Below the pieces are notes generated by a model. That model saw nothing but the letters and a program-made list of their open reading frames with translations, ran no database searches and had not been told where the DNA came from. Position numbers and translations under genes: made by a program. Positions 20,838-32,800 of a stretch of DNA of 64,000 nucleotides are shown here, piece by piece; the first letter of the stretch is position 1; each line of letters begins with the position of its first letter. Source of the DNA: Anisus vortex. Its lineage: Eukaryota; Mollusca; Gastropoda; Planorbidae. The stretch is from NCBI GenBank assembly GCA_949126835.1, contig OX421500.1, positions 26,935,731 through 26,999,730 on the forward strand, written 5' to 3'.

Positions 20838-22473
20838 TTGTGGATGTGGATTTTCAAACTAAAAAAAGTAATCATCAAAGGATCATTTTTAGGTTTTGTT
20901 CAGATACATTCCAAAGACGCAGCAAGCCTTGAAAGAGTTATCCTAGAGAAACCTCTAGCCGACTGTCGGTTACAATGTTATGACAATGCTGCTGTAATGA
21001 CTGGGCATATATCTGGCCTTCAACAACGAATATATGCCAGAAATCACAGAGCATTGTTCGTCAACTGTGACAACCACAGCTTAAACTTAACTGGAGTACA
21101 CTCAGCTAAACATGATCAAGTTGTTATCACATTTTTTGGAACAGTTGAAAGTATATACCCCCTTGTTTTTCTATCATTCAACAACTCGTTGGGAAGAACT
21201 ATAAAGTGTTGTGCCAATCACAGTGAAGAGGTAGTCTGAAATACGCTGGAGTGCACGATCATAAGCTGTTTAAGCTATTTATAAAGGCTTAGATGAACTA
21301 GTAGGGCTGTTTGAAAAATTATCAGAAGATGCAACTTTGACGCCTGACACCAGAAGTGATGCAGAAACTTTGCTGGCAGGTATATTAAGCTTTAACTTCC
21401 TAGCTTTGTAACATTTCTGGAACATCATACTTGGCAAAATTGATCGTGTCCAGAAACGCCAACGGTTGCAGGATCCTATTATGAATTTCAAGGAAGCAAG
21501 ATCTGATCTTGAATCGCTGGAGCAAGAACTTGTCAACGTTCGTAATAATTTTAGCCAGGTTGCGGTAGACAATGGAAAAACAAGATGCACAACTTGGGGA
21601 ATCGAGGTTGACAGAAGGATTAGACGACATCGAAGGATGCCTGGAGAATTAGCAAGAGATGCAGGACTTTCTGCAGAAAAAGAAATTGCACGTGCTATGA
21701 ACAGCGTAATTGATAGACTCCAACAGGAGATATAATACGGTTTTTACGTCTAAAAAAAGCTAAAGAGAAAATTTGGACTTTTACTAGACGTCAAAACTCT
21801 TCTCGCTGTCGATACACTTTGTCACAATTGCTTAGATTTCAGACATTTCTACGACACTGACGTCAATGGTCACGAATTGTGCACAGAAATCGGAGACTGC
21901 AAAATGCTGCTCAGTAACCAGACTGAAGTTCTACCGGAAACTCTTTGGATCTTCTTGGTTTTATAGTTTCATATGGAGATGACGTATTTCCAAATCTGCG
22001 CACTTCACTGCAAATACTTCTAACAATTGCTGTTTTAATTGCAGGCTGTGAGCGGTCCTTCAGCAAACTGAAGTTTATTTTTTCTTATTTACGTGCTTTA
22101 ATGGGACAAGATCGTGTGAGTGATGTTGCACTCCTTAGCATCGAAAGAGAAACACTTGAGAATATTAATTTTGACGAGTTTGCGACAGTCAAATCAAGGA
22201 TGATCAATTTGTTGTAGACTATGTCTATTCCAGTCATGTATAATTAGTAGACATTGTTTTTTCAAATATTATATTGTTTACAATCGTGTAGAGAATCATT
22301 AGTATGTATTCTATTTCATTAAAGTACCAGATGCTTAAAAAATGAACCCTATAAACCGTAAAATTTCACAATTTTCTTGGGGGCTCGATGAGCCCCCAGA
22401 CTCTATCGGGCCGAAAAGGGGCGCAGACTTTGTGTCATGTCCCCGGGCGCAGATGACCCTAGCTACGCCACTG
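20838..22473 (+). mobile_element. hAT transposon remnant (ZMYM1-like), 3' part with terminus
   Basis: Contains the catalytic-core side of the transposase (20874-21239) and the C-terminal dimerisation region (21945-22217), then an untranslated 3' region ending CTAGCTACGCCACTG at 22473. It shares the last 750 bases with the remnant at 9779-11752. The 5' terminus was not located. Confidence 0.8.
20874..22217 (+). pseudogene. hAT transposase pseudogene (ZMYM1-like)
   Basis: Pieces in order: FLGFVQIHSKDAASLERVI; ADCRLQCYDNAAVMTGHISG with the conserved C-x-x-Q-x-YDNAA motif; RALFVNCDNHSLNLTGVHSA; then after several frame breaks ARSDLESLEQELVNVRNNF; and finally AGCERSFSKLKFIFSYLRAL followed by MGQDRVSDVALLSIERE, the hAT C-terminal dimerisation motif. 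At least three frame changes (near 21239, 21460 and 21740) and missing 5' coding sequence mean it cannot make a working enzyme. Confidence 0.82.
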
Positions 22474-22474
22474 G

Positions 22475-23052
22475 TTGACTATTGACAAGTCTTAACGATT
22501 ATGCATGCATAAAAGGTCAAAGTGAAAATCATTTCCGGTCCCATTCGATCATTTGCTTCGAAACTGATCTGTGTACTGCGTTAATGGTTGTAGGAAAAGA
22601 TGTCGAGGATTAAATTTTATTTCATTTCCAAAAGATGTCGCCAAAAGAAAACGATGGTTTTTGAATGTCAGATTTGAAGAATCAACTATTTATAATCCTA
22701 AAATAATAGCTTGATGCGCATTGTTTTTTTTTATAACCAAGGACGCAACTCTTGACAAAATTTTTGTTATAAACAAAGCTAAATTTAACCTGACGCGTCT
22801 AACACACATTTTGAGTATTAGGCCTAATTATCGCCTACAAATTTCTTATGTTATAAACGAATTCCTCATAACTAATCTTGTAGTCTTTGTATATTTCTAA
22901 AAGACTAGAACTGGCCGTCGAGGTTGAAATCAATTGTCCAACACCACCCAAAGCATAGGTTTTGTTTTCTAAAATGCGGGAGATGTCACCGGAAGTTCAT
23001 GATCTCTTCCATTTTAAAAGGTCACGACTCATTAAGACTTGTCAATAGTCAA
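22475..23052. mobile_element. MITE with perfect 21-bp terminal inverted repeats
   Basis: Left end TTGACTATTGACAAGTCTTA(A); right end is its exact reverse complement, ending at 23052. It abuts the hAT terminus at 22473. A diverged relative sits in intron 12' at 5636-6233. It is about 578 bp with no coding frame. The inverted repeats may include a target duplication, so the exact border is uncertain by a few bases. Confidence 0.85.
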
Positions 23053-23735
23053 GAAAATGTTAACAGTGCTCTAAAGTATATTGCAGTGTTTCTAGATCTA
23101 TTTATCTGTAGACCTGTTTTTATAAAAGTATTTGTAACTGTTTTGGATTTTTAAACGCAGATGGTTAAAAAAAAATCAATCCAGCAGAATGAGAGCGACC
23201 TGATTAAAAAACGTTTTACTGTTTATATATATATATAGGCACATCTATAGGCCCAATCTTTATCAATATATATATATACATATATATTTATGTATCTAAT
23301 TACGACTTCACGGGTATTCTGTTGTTTGTTTAGGATCTTGTTCACTATTATAATAACTCAAGCCACTCGATGCATATTAAAAGAAGAATTTAATGGTTGT
23401 ACAATAGCAATGCTACAACAACAACACTTCACTGGTTACTAATTGATTAGTTTTGAGTACTGTGTAAGACATGAACAAACGTTTTCATTCAGCTTGTGTA
23501 AGCTTGAGAGGTACAGTCTCCTACAAACCCAAGGTGGAAAAAGCCTGTACGACAATGAGACAGACCTGGAAACTACAATTAGATATTTGCCTGCTTTTAT
23601 AAACTCCTCCATTCACCAATTTAGAGTACGAAAATCAAGAAAAAAAAAAGAAGTCTTTACGAATCGGAAAAAAAATGTATTTTTGTTGTGCAATGTTTAA
23701 AAAGTTGAATTTATCTTTATATTTAAAAGGTTAAC
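23053..23735. promoter_or_regulatory. Upstream region of the transporter gene, no defined element
   Basis: AT-rich 680 bases between the MITE and the first recognised ATG. It contains TA-repeats at 23225-23290. No TATA box, initiator or 5' UTR exon can be supported from sequence alone; it is listed because any promoter or untranslated exon should be in or beyond it. Confidence 0.3.
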
Positions 23736-23850
23736 ATGAAGTCCAAAGGATATCTAAACTTGAACAATGTTGCATTTTACGACAATGTTATTGAACCTGA
23801 TTGTCTCCACATGACAGGTTTTAATCTTCCTAACTCTGGACAGGAAAAAA
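23736..23850 (+). CDS. Transporter exon 1
   Basis: Cytosolic N-terminus MKSKGYLNLNNVAFYDNVIE, containing a YDNV tyrosine-type sorting motif (weak evidence). The donor is AAAAAA|GTAAGA. The start is the least certain part of the model because the N-terminus is poorly conserved in this family. Confidence 0.7.
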
Positions 23851-26800
23851 GTAAGATTCAGCAAAACCTATTTTATAATGTCTATTTCACTACAGCAATA
23901 ATACACAAAAACGATTCTTTGACTATGAACTAAATGTGCATTTCTTTTATTTATAGCTCAAGAAACAAAAGAAACTAAAGACAATATTGAGGTAGACACT
24001 CATGTAAGTGAAAAATAGCATCGTCTGCTTTTAAAATTCGGGCGATCAGAGTAGTAGTTCTTGGGTCAAAAATTGAACATTCTTAAAGGCTATTATTCTC
24101 CAAATTTAAATTTTGAAATAATTCGTTCCAATGGCTCACAATTTTAGTATTAAATTAAAGTAGCTATTTGGACTCTATTTAGACATAGTCTTTAGAATGA
24201 AAATTAAGGAAGCAGCTCGGTACAGTAGCGTAACCAGATTATTACGCTAGGGGGAGCGAAATTTTAGGAAAAAGGCCCCACTTTTAGCAATGTTTCCATA
24301 TTAATAGAATAACAAAGAATTCGTACTATCAAGTGTTATAAGAAAACCCTGTGCCTCAGGATGCACACACTGTATAATAGTGCAGTTTTTATTTAACCAT
24401 TCACGATTCTTCTTCTAGCAGCTAATAGTGATGGGAATTTCTGCAAAATTGATTGCATCTACTGCTCATTTTCGGGATGAACATCTAGTATCGAAAAGTA
24501 TTTATATAATCAACACGAATGCTCTATAGTAGGGGTCGGCAACCTAAGGCACGCGTGCCAGACTTGGCACGCAGAACGATTTTCAGTAGCACGCGAAAGA
24601 CCTCCCAGAAAATTGTTTGATGCAAGTGAAAACAACGTATGTCAGCTTAATTAGTGGGTGCTGCATGGCGAACTACATGGGAATCACACTGGAAGTCGAC
24701 TGTTTTAGTTCAGGATTCTTTGTATGCAAAGCTCCCATCATTGGACTTGCAATCTGTGATTGAATCTATTGTTAAGATAGTCAATTGTATAGTTTCTCTC
24801 TCAAGTCTCTTCTAGAAGAAAGTCATACGGAGTATAGGTAAAGTCTTGGATAGATTATTTTCTTTTCTGGAAGCAATTAAGATGTATCTTAATGAAAAAA
24901 ATACCTTATTAAATGAGGAGAACTGACTATTGACGCCAATGTTTCTGCATGACTTGTTGACACGTTTCAGTGAGTTAATCTTCCATTTACAAGACTAGGT
25001 CCAAAAGCACTTGAAATGTTGGGCAACTGGACTGGATTTGCATTGAAACTGGACACATCTTTACGGGAAATCAATTTCAAAACATTTAACTCTTTCCCTA
25101 ATTTAATACAATCATTTTGAATCATTCACCGTGCCAACAGCGCGAAAGTTAAACTGATCAACTATATTATTTTTAAAGAAACGAAAAGGAGCGTTGTAGA
25201 GAAAGTCATTAAAGCGTTTTATATTTTATAAAAAATTAACCTGTTTGTTATTATCAGCTTTAACAAAAAAATCCAATTTCAGCAGGCTATACCAAATTAC
25301 CGCCCTATGAATTTTGAAGTATCTTTTGACAGTGTAAAAAATTGTGTAGCTAAATTATTATCTGTTTACTTATCCCGGTGTGTACAGAAATAGTTTTGAT
25401 ATATAAGTATATTTTGATGATATAAGAGAAACACTCAACAAATTTAATGAAGCTATTTTCCCTTGTCATTTCTCCCGTATGTATTTACAGTTAACAAAAT
25501 GCTCCCATTCTTAGCTAAACTTGTTGATTGTGTGTATCGTGTGCGCTTATGTTACAACAAGCTAGTTACAGGAAATACTAAATTAATTTCAAAACTTTAA
25601 TCATTGTATTGTGGATGTATGATTGCCAGATTTCAATTGCAGTTTCAGTAAATTTTGCCAACCATTTAATCTTGCATTACTCAAATTGAACAAGTTGCAA
25701 CCAACCAATTTGATACAAATGGAAATACAATTGTTTACCAATATTAAAATTGTATAAAATATCTTTACTTTTCGCTCACGATTTTAGTTTTCTCATCAAA
25801 TTTGAACACGCTCAAATAATGTTAAGAACCACAATTATGTGTAACTATTTATTGCAGTTCTGAAATAAAATGGACGTAACAAGAAAGCAAAAACCGTAAA
25901 TATAAACTATTATAGGGTTGTTTTTTTAATTAAAAAAACGCATTGTTTAAATGATAAATGAAGTAAGCATGTAAATAAATCGTAAACCAATTAAAACTTT
26001 AAATTTCTGAATCAACACAAGGTCTAAACGATAATTTCTTTTTTAAGGCAAGTAAAATATGTATCATACCTGTAATAATAAAGCGTTTAATAGATCAAAT
26101 TTATTGAATTGCTTCAGGTATACAAGAGGCGGTGGTATATACTGATAGTGTTCAGTCTATATACGTCCACACAGTGTTGTGTGTGGAATACATGGGGGCC
26201 CATAGCCACCAGCAGTGAGCTGGCCTTTGACTGGAGCGACTCCACGATAGCTTGGATGACTAACTGGGGGCCCATAGCTTACATCATCGGTGGTCTGATA
26301 TTTCCATGGATCATGCAAGTCAAAGGTAATCTGCACTACTCCTTTGTCATACCTTAACTCTTACACACACAGACACATACACACATACACACAAACACAT
26401 AAACACATATACACACACATACAAACATACATATATACATACATAAATACAAACATAAAGACATACATGCACATACATACACACGCATACACACACATAC
26501 ACACACATACACACACATACACTCACATAAAACACAAACACACACACACAAAGATAAACACACATACACACACATACACACACATACAAACATACACAAA
26601 TACACACAAATACACACATAAACAGACATACACACATACACACATAAACACACATACACAAAGATACACACTCATAAACACACATATACACACATACACA
26701 TACACACACATACAAACACATACACAAAAATACACAGAAATACAAACACATACACGCACATACACACACACATACACAAAGGTACACAGACATTCACACA

Positions 26801-29800
26801 CATACACACACATACCCACACATACACATACACACACATACATACACACATACAAAGACATACAAACACATTCACACACACATACACACACATGCATACA
26901 TACACACACATACAAACAAACACACATACATACACATACACAAACATATACACACATACACATACACACACACTACGCACACACATACAAACACACACAA
27001 ACACACAAATACATAAAAACTAATACACACACATACACACACATACACACACAACCATACACATACACTCTCACACACACACATACACACACATTTACAA
27101 GGAAACACACACATTTACAAGGAAACACACACGCAAACACCCACATACACACATACACAAAGATACATGTCTACACAAAGATACACACACATACACACAC
27201 ATACACACACATACACACACATACACACATAAACACACATACACCCACATACAAACCTACACAAAAATACACACATACACAAAGATACACAAACATACAC
27301 TTACACACACATACCCAAAGATACACACACATACACACACATACACAAAGAAACACACACATACACAAAAGATACAGACACACACATACACAAAAGATAC
27401 ACACACATAATCACACATAGGGCCTTTTACACAAAGATACACACACATACAGACACATACACAAAATACAGACACATACACAAAGATACACACACATACA
27501 GACACATACACAAAATACAGACACATACACAAAATACAGACACATACACAAAATACAGACACATACACAAAGATACACACACATACAGACACATACACAA
27601 AATACAGACACATACACAAAGATACACACACATACAGACACATACACAAAATACAGACACATACACAAAGATACACACACATACAGACACATACACAAAA
27701 TACAGACACATACACAAAGATACACACACATACAGACACATACACAAAATACAGACACATACACAAAGATACACACACATACAGACACATACACAAAATA
27801 CAGACACATACACAAAATACAGACACATACACAAAGATACACACACATACAGACACATACACAAAATACAGACACATACACAAAGATACACACACATACA
27901 GACACATACACAAAATACAGACTTATACACAAAGATACACACACATACACACATATACACACACACACACATATACACATGTCTGATATATCTGTTTAGA
28001 ATCCTGACAACAGCGAACTTCATTATAATAAATGCTGGTTGGTCTGTTCTAAAATGGCACTTGTTAACCTATAGACCTCAAAGCTGTTGACGTTGTAACT
28101 GTAAGCCACCAAAACGCTCCCATTAAGTGTACACCGGTGAGCTAACGCATGGGGGACAGCCCTTTTTGCGCGTCCGAGAATCATAAAACTGCCGATAGAC
28201 CCAGAGACTCGGTGTGGAGAAAGCAATGTACGCAACAGCACCAAGCCCTGATACCTGGATGTCCAGGCCTAGAGTCTGGAATTTGTGCCACCGGGTGACA
28301 TTGTAGGAATACGAGAGAGCGACAACGTTGATGAACCAATGGGGATTCCGCAGTTGGGGGAGAAGCAGAGATCTTTTTGCCCCCCTCCCCCATTTATTCA
28401 CCTCTTTATATTGTTACGCCCTGGACGTAACAGCCGGAATGCTCGTCCTGTTTGTTTTTACGAAACATATACGGTCGGCGGTTCTAAAATGTATGCGTAA
28501 CGCATTTGATACCTGAACCCGAATGCTACGTGCAGGATTAATACCGAAAAAAAAAGAACACATTAAGTGTCAATGTGACGTCACCAAGCCATTGCAGTGA
28601 TGTAGCATATTTGGTTGAAAATAAAAAGTCGAAATAACACCATTGCTTCACCTCAGAGCCGGACCGAAACTTCCCAGTGAATAATTTTGTTGTGATTTTG
28701 TTTTAAATTTGAATAATAAAAATAGTTTATATGTTGGAAAAATGTACAATAATATGTTTATCTGATTTATAGTCTCAAATTTATCTGATTTCAGATCGGT
28801 CACGTCAGTACTAACTTGTGATAAACCTAATTTAATTTATGTTCTAACTTTATTGTCAGGTTTACGTTGGGCAGTTCTACCAAGTATTTTTCTAGTTTTA
28901 TTAGGCTCTTGCTTTAGAGTCATTACATCGGATACAACATTAGCAACTATGTAAGTAGACTTCTAGTATTGACATACTTTAGTTAGTTTAGAGTCATTAC
29001 ATCGGATACAACATTAGAAACTATGTAAGTAGACTTCTAGTATTGACATAATTTAGTTAGTTCTTTTTCAATGTAAGACTTTTGGAATAAAGGTCCCAAG
29101 TAAGAATACTGGTGAAGGCTAGAATTTTTTCCACTGAAGCTGCAGTGTGTATTCATTTCTTTACCCCTCGGTATCAGAGCTAAGGAAGTGTGTAAAACTC
29201 AGATACGCTATAATAGTTGGCCTATTGTACTAGCCACACAATCCACTAGTATGCTGTGGCCACAGACACTAGTGAACGCTGCTTCATCTGCATCAATTTA
29301 GTCCGACGGGTATTCAACTTTACAGTGCAGAAACAGCATAAAATATTTGTTTTCGAAAATTGTTCAATAAAGAGAATAGTTATCCGTTCTACAAACCGAA
29401 ACTGATGTTAAACGTTTCCAAACTTTTTATACAAACTGTCGCTATGTTGAAGTCGTTTTCAAATCATATTAACACGTTCTAAATGTGTTCGCTAGTTTCT
29501 GTGCCCACGGCATACAAGGGGACTTGTGGCCAGCACAACGCTTAGCCGCCTTTACTTCACTACAACTAATGTTAGGTACCCATTAGAGCTGGGTAGATCC
29601 AGGGACTCCTTCCAGTCCCGGTAGCAAAAAAGCCTTCAACAGGATTCGAACCCAGAATCTTCGAAACGCCAGTGGAACGCGCTGTCCCACCGTGCTGAAC
29701 GCTGATACAATGATACTATGTACATACCATACAAACACCATACGAAAGCGCCTAAAATAAATCCTCGATAGTTTGATTCATATTGGACAGTTTATCAACG

Positions 29801-32800
29801 GCCTGGCTGGACCAATGGCGATGGCAGGTGTAACAGGTTTATCCGCCGCTTGGTTTCCTCCAAAGGAGAGATTCACGTCAACGGCCATAATGGTTGGTCT
29901 GTGGGCCTTTGGGGGCGCCTTAGCTTTTATAATGGGTGAGTTAAAGATAATTCATACAGCGCATTCCTGGACGCAACTGCTTCTCGGTGCTCTGTGTATT
30001 TTCAATGTCCTTGTAGATGTTTGCTTGCCTGGATTAATAATTTTTATCCATCTGTTCAACACTTCATTTATGAACTCATCCCCCCATCCATTAATCTACT
30101 TATCTACGTCCGCTGTATAACCACCTACCAATCTACATATACACCTACACACATATAATATATCTATCTACCTACCTACCAACCTATCTACCCACTTATC
30201 TATCTACCTACCTACTCACATAAATACCTTCATACATGTCTACCTGTCTACATACATACACACCTACACACCTATAAATATATATCGACCTACCTACCAA
30301 CCTACCCACATACCTACCTACATATATTCCTGTTGTATCTACCTACCTACCTACTATCTACCCACCTACCTATATACATAAATACGTACCTACATACCTA
30401 TTTAAATATCTACTTACCCACCTACCTACCTACCCATCTATCTATCTACTTACCTACCTATTTATCGATCTATGTATCTATCTACATACCTACTTACTTA
30501 CCTATTTACTATCTACCTACCTACCTCGATAATATCTACCTATCTGCTAATCTCATCATGTGAATATATCTATATACATAATACATAAATTTCTGTTTGT
30601 TTGCAGGACCTGCAATTGTATCAGTGACAAGTTTCATTGATGGGACCTCATCATCCGACAGTATAAATAGTACAACTATGGAAGTTAGGTAACTTCATTT
30701 AAAACCAACAAATTCACATCATTTAAAACCAACAAATTCACATCATTTAAAACCAACAACTTCACATCATTTAAAACCAACAAATTCACATCATTTAAAA
30801 CCAACAATTTCACATCATTTAAAACCAACAACCTTACATCATTAATAACCAACCACTTCACATCATTTTAAACCAACAAATTCACATCATATTAAACCAA
30901 CAACCTTACATCATTTATAACCAACCACTTCACATCATTTAAAACCAACAAATTCACATCTTTTAAAACCAACAACTTTACATCATTTAAAACCCAACAA
31001 CTTCACATCATTTAAAATATTGTCAATATGAAGGACTAGTCAAATAAGCGTAAGACCAAATATTTTCAATCTTGATTAAACGTTTAAAACATATTTTTTT
31101 AAATATATTAACATAGATAAAGATGACTTTATTGTAAATAAATGCAGACAAAATTAACCTTAACTAAAGAAGAAAACAGTGTTAACGAAATCTTTATCAA
31201 TCAATCAATCAATTTCCGTTAAGTCTTCATTTAGACTTAGGGTCTCGACAATACTGATAGTCCTTTCATTCTTGAGACAATCTCTTAACCTCTCGCCACT
31301 GCATTCTCGCTTCGTCATTTCTTTATCCAGCGTTTTCCTCCAGGTGGTATTTGGCCGGCCTCTGATCCTGGTTTCCTGTAGATTCCACTCTAGTGCTTGG
31401 CAAGCTATGCTGCCCGTTTCTCTTCTCAGAGTGTGACCAACCTATTTCCTCTTCCGCTTGCTTAGTTTGCGTAAGATGGGCTTCTGGGCAGTTCTTCTTT
31501 CGACTTCCTCATTTGAAATTGAGTCAACACATCTTATTTTTAGGATTTGTTGAAGGCAACCTACGATGAACACTTTTATTTTCTAATATATAACGAAATC
31601 TATATAACTCAATGAATCAATTAATTAATATAAAGCCATGTTTTTGTTTTATTTTAGACTAAATATCAATTTTAATTACCTTGGCCTTCTATTTCAGAGA
31701 TTATCAAACACCTGAAGTTTCATTAAAAAAATTAAACACATCAGGTAATATAAAACACGTGCATTTGGAATATTCAGGTAATATGAAACACGTTCATTAA
31801 AACAAACATTTGGTATATTTAGGTAATATAAAACCTGCTTTTAAATATTTCATGTCAAGCTAAAAAGATTGACAGATTGAAACATTATGCTAGAAAAACG
31901 TAAATAAACATAATATTAGATGTTATAAAAAAGATGTTATATATTTTTCAAATGAAATCAATCCGGCCCAGTGGTGTTGTGGCTTTTGCTGGGTTTCGGC
32001 TTTGATTTGTTAACCATTCCCGTCCACTATCACCCCTTTCCATGCATGAATCCAGGCATGGGTTTAACTATCGTTCATTCAACTGGTAATTTACCAACGA
32101 TGGTATTAACATATCTTGTATAGTATAGAGTTAATATCAAATGTCTGGATACTATTAACTACTTTTAAAAATAGATTATAGGAAATACTGTAATGTAAGC
32201 CTAGTTGTAATAATAAATATTTCTTTATCGAAGTAATAGTAATTACTTTCATAAAATGGTAATATTAAAGATTTCATAATAGCGTTAATATCAAATAATG
32301 GTAATATTGAATGGTACTATCTAGTGGCCATATCAAATGATACTATATAGTGGTAATATTGAATGGTACTATATAGTGGCCATATCAAATGATACTATAT
32401 AGTGGTAATATTGAATGGTACTATATAGTGGCCATATCAAATGATACTATATAGTGGTAATATTGAATGGTACTATATAGTGGCCATATCAAATGATACT
32501 ATATAGTGGTAATATTGAATGGTACTATCTAGTGGCCATATCAAATGATACTATATAGTGGTAATATTGAATGGTACTATCTAGTGGCCATATCAAATGA
32601 TACTATATAGTGGTAATATTGAATGGTACTATCTAGTGGCCATATCAAATGATACTATATAGTGGTAATATTGAATGGTACTATCTAGTGGCCATATCAA
32701 ATGATACTATATAGTGGTAATATTGAATGGTACTATCTAGTGGCCATATCAAATGATACTATATAGTGGTAATATTGAATGGTACTATATAGTGGCCATA

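Noticed and set aside
23443..23700. Upstream ORF just before the transporter start
   Set aside because: No phase-compatible donor joins it to exon 2 or 3 and no family similarity is visible.
26344..28023. Many long open frames rich in Cys/Val (minus) or His/Thr (plus)
   Set aside because: They are translations of an ACACAT-type satellite; every frame is open because the repeat has few stop codons.
28123..28401. Minus-strand 92-residue ORF in intron 3
   Set aside because: No splice partner, no recognised motif, and it lies in a GC-rich insertion that looks like a mobile element.
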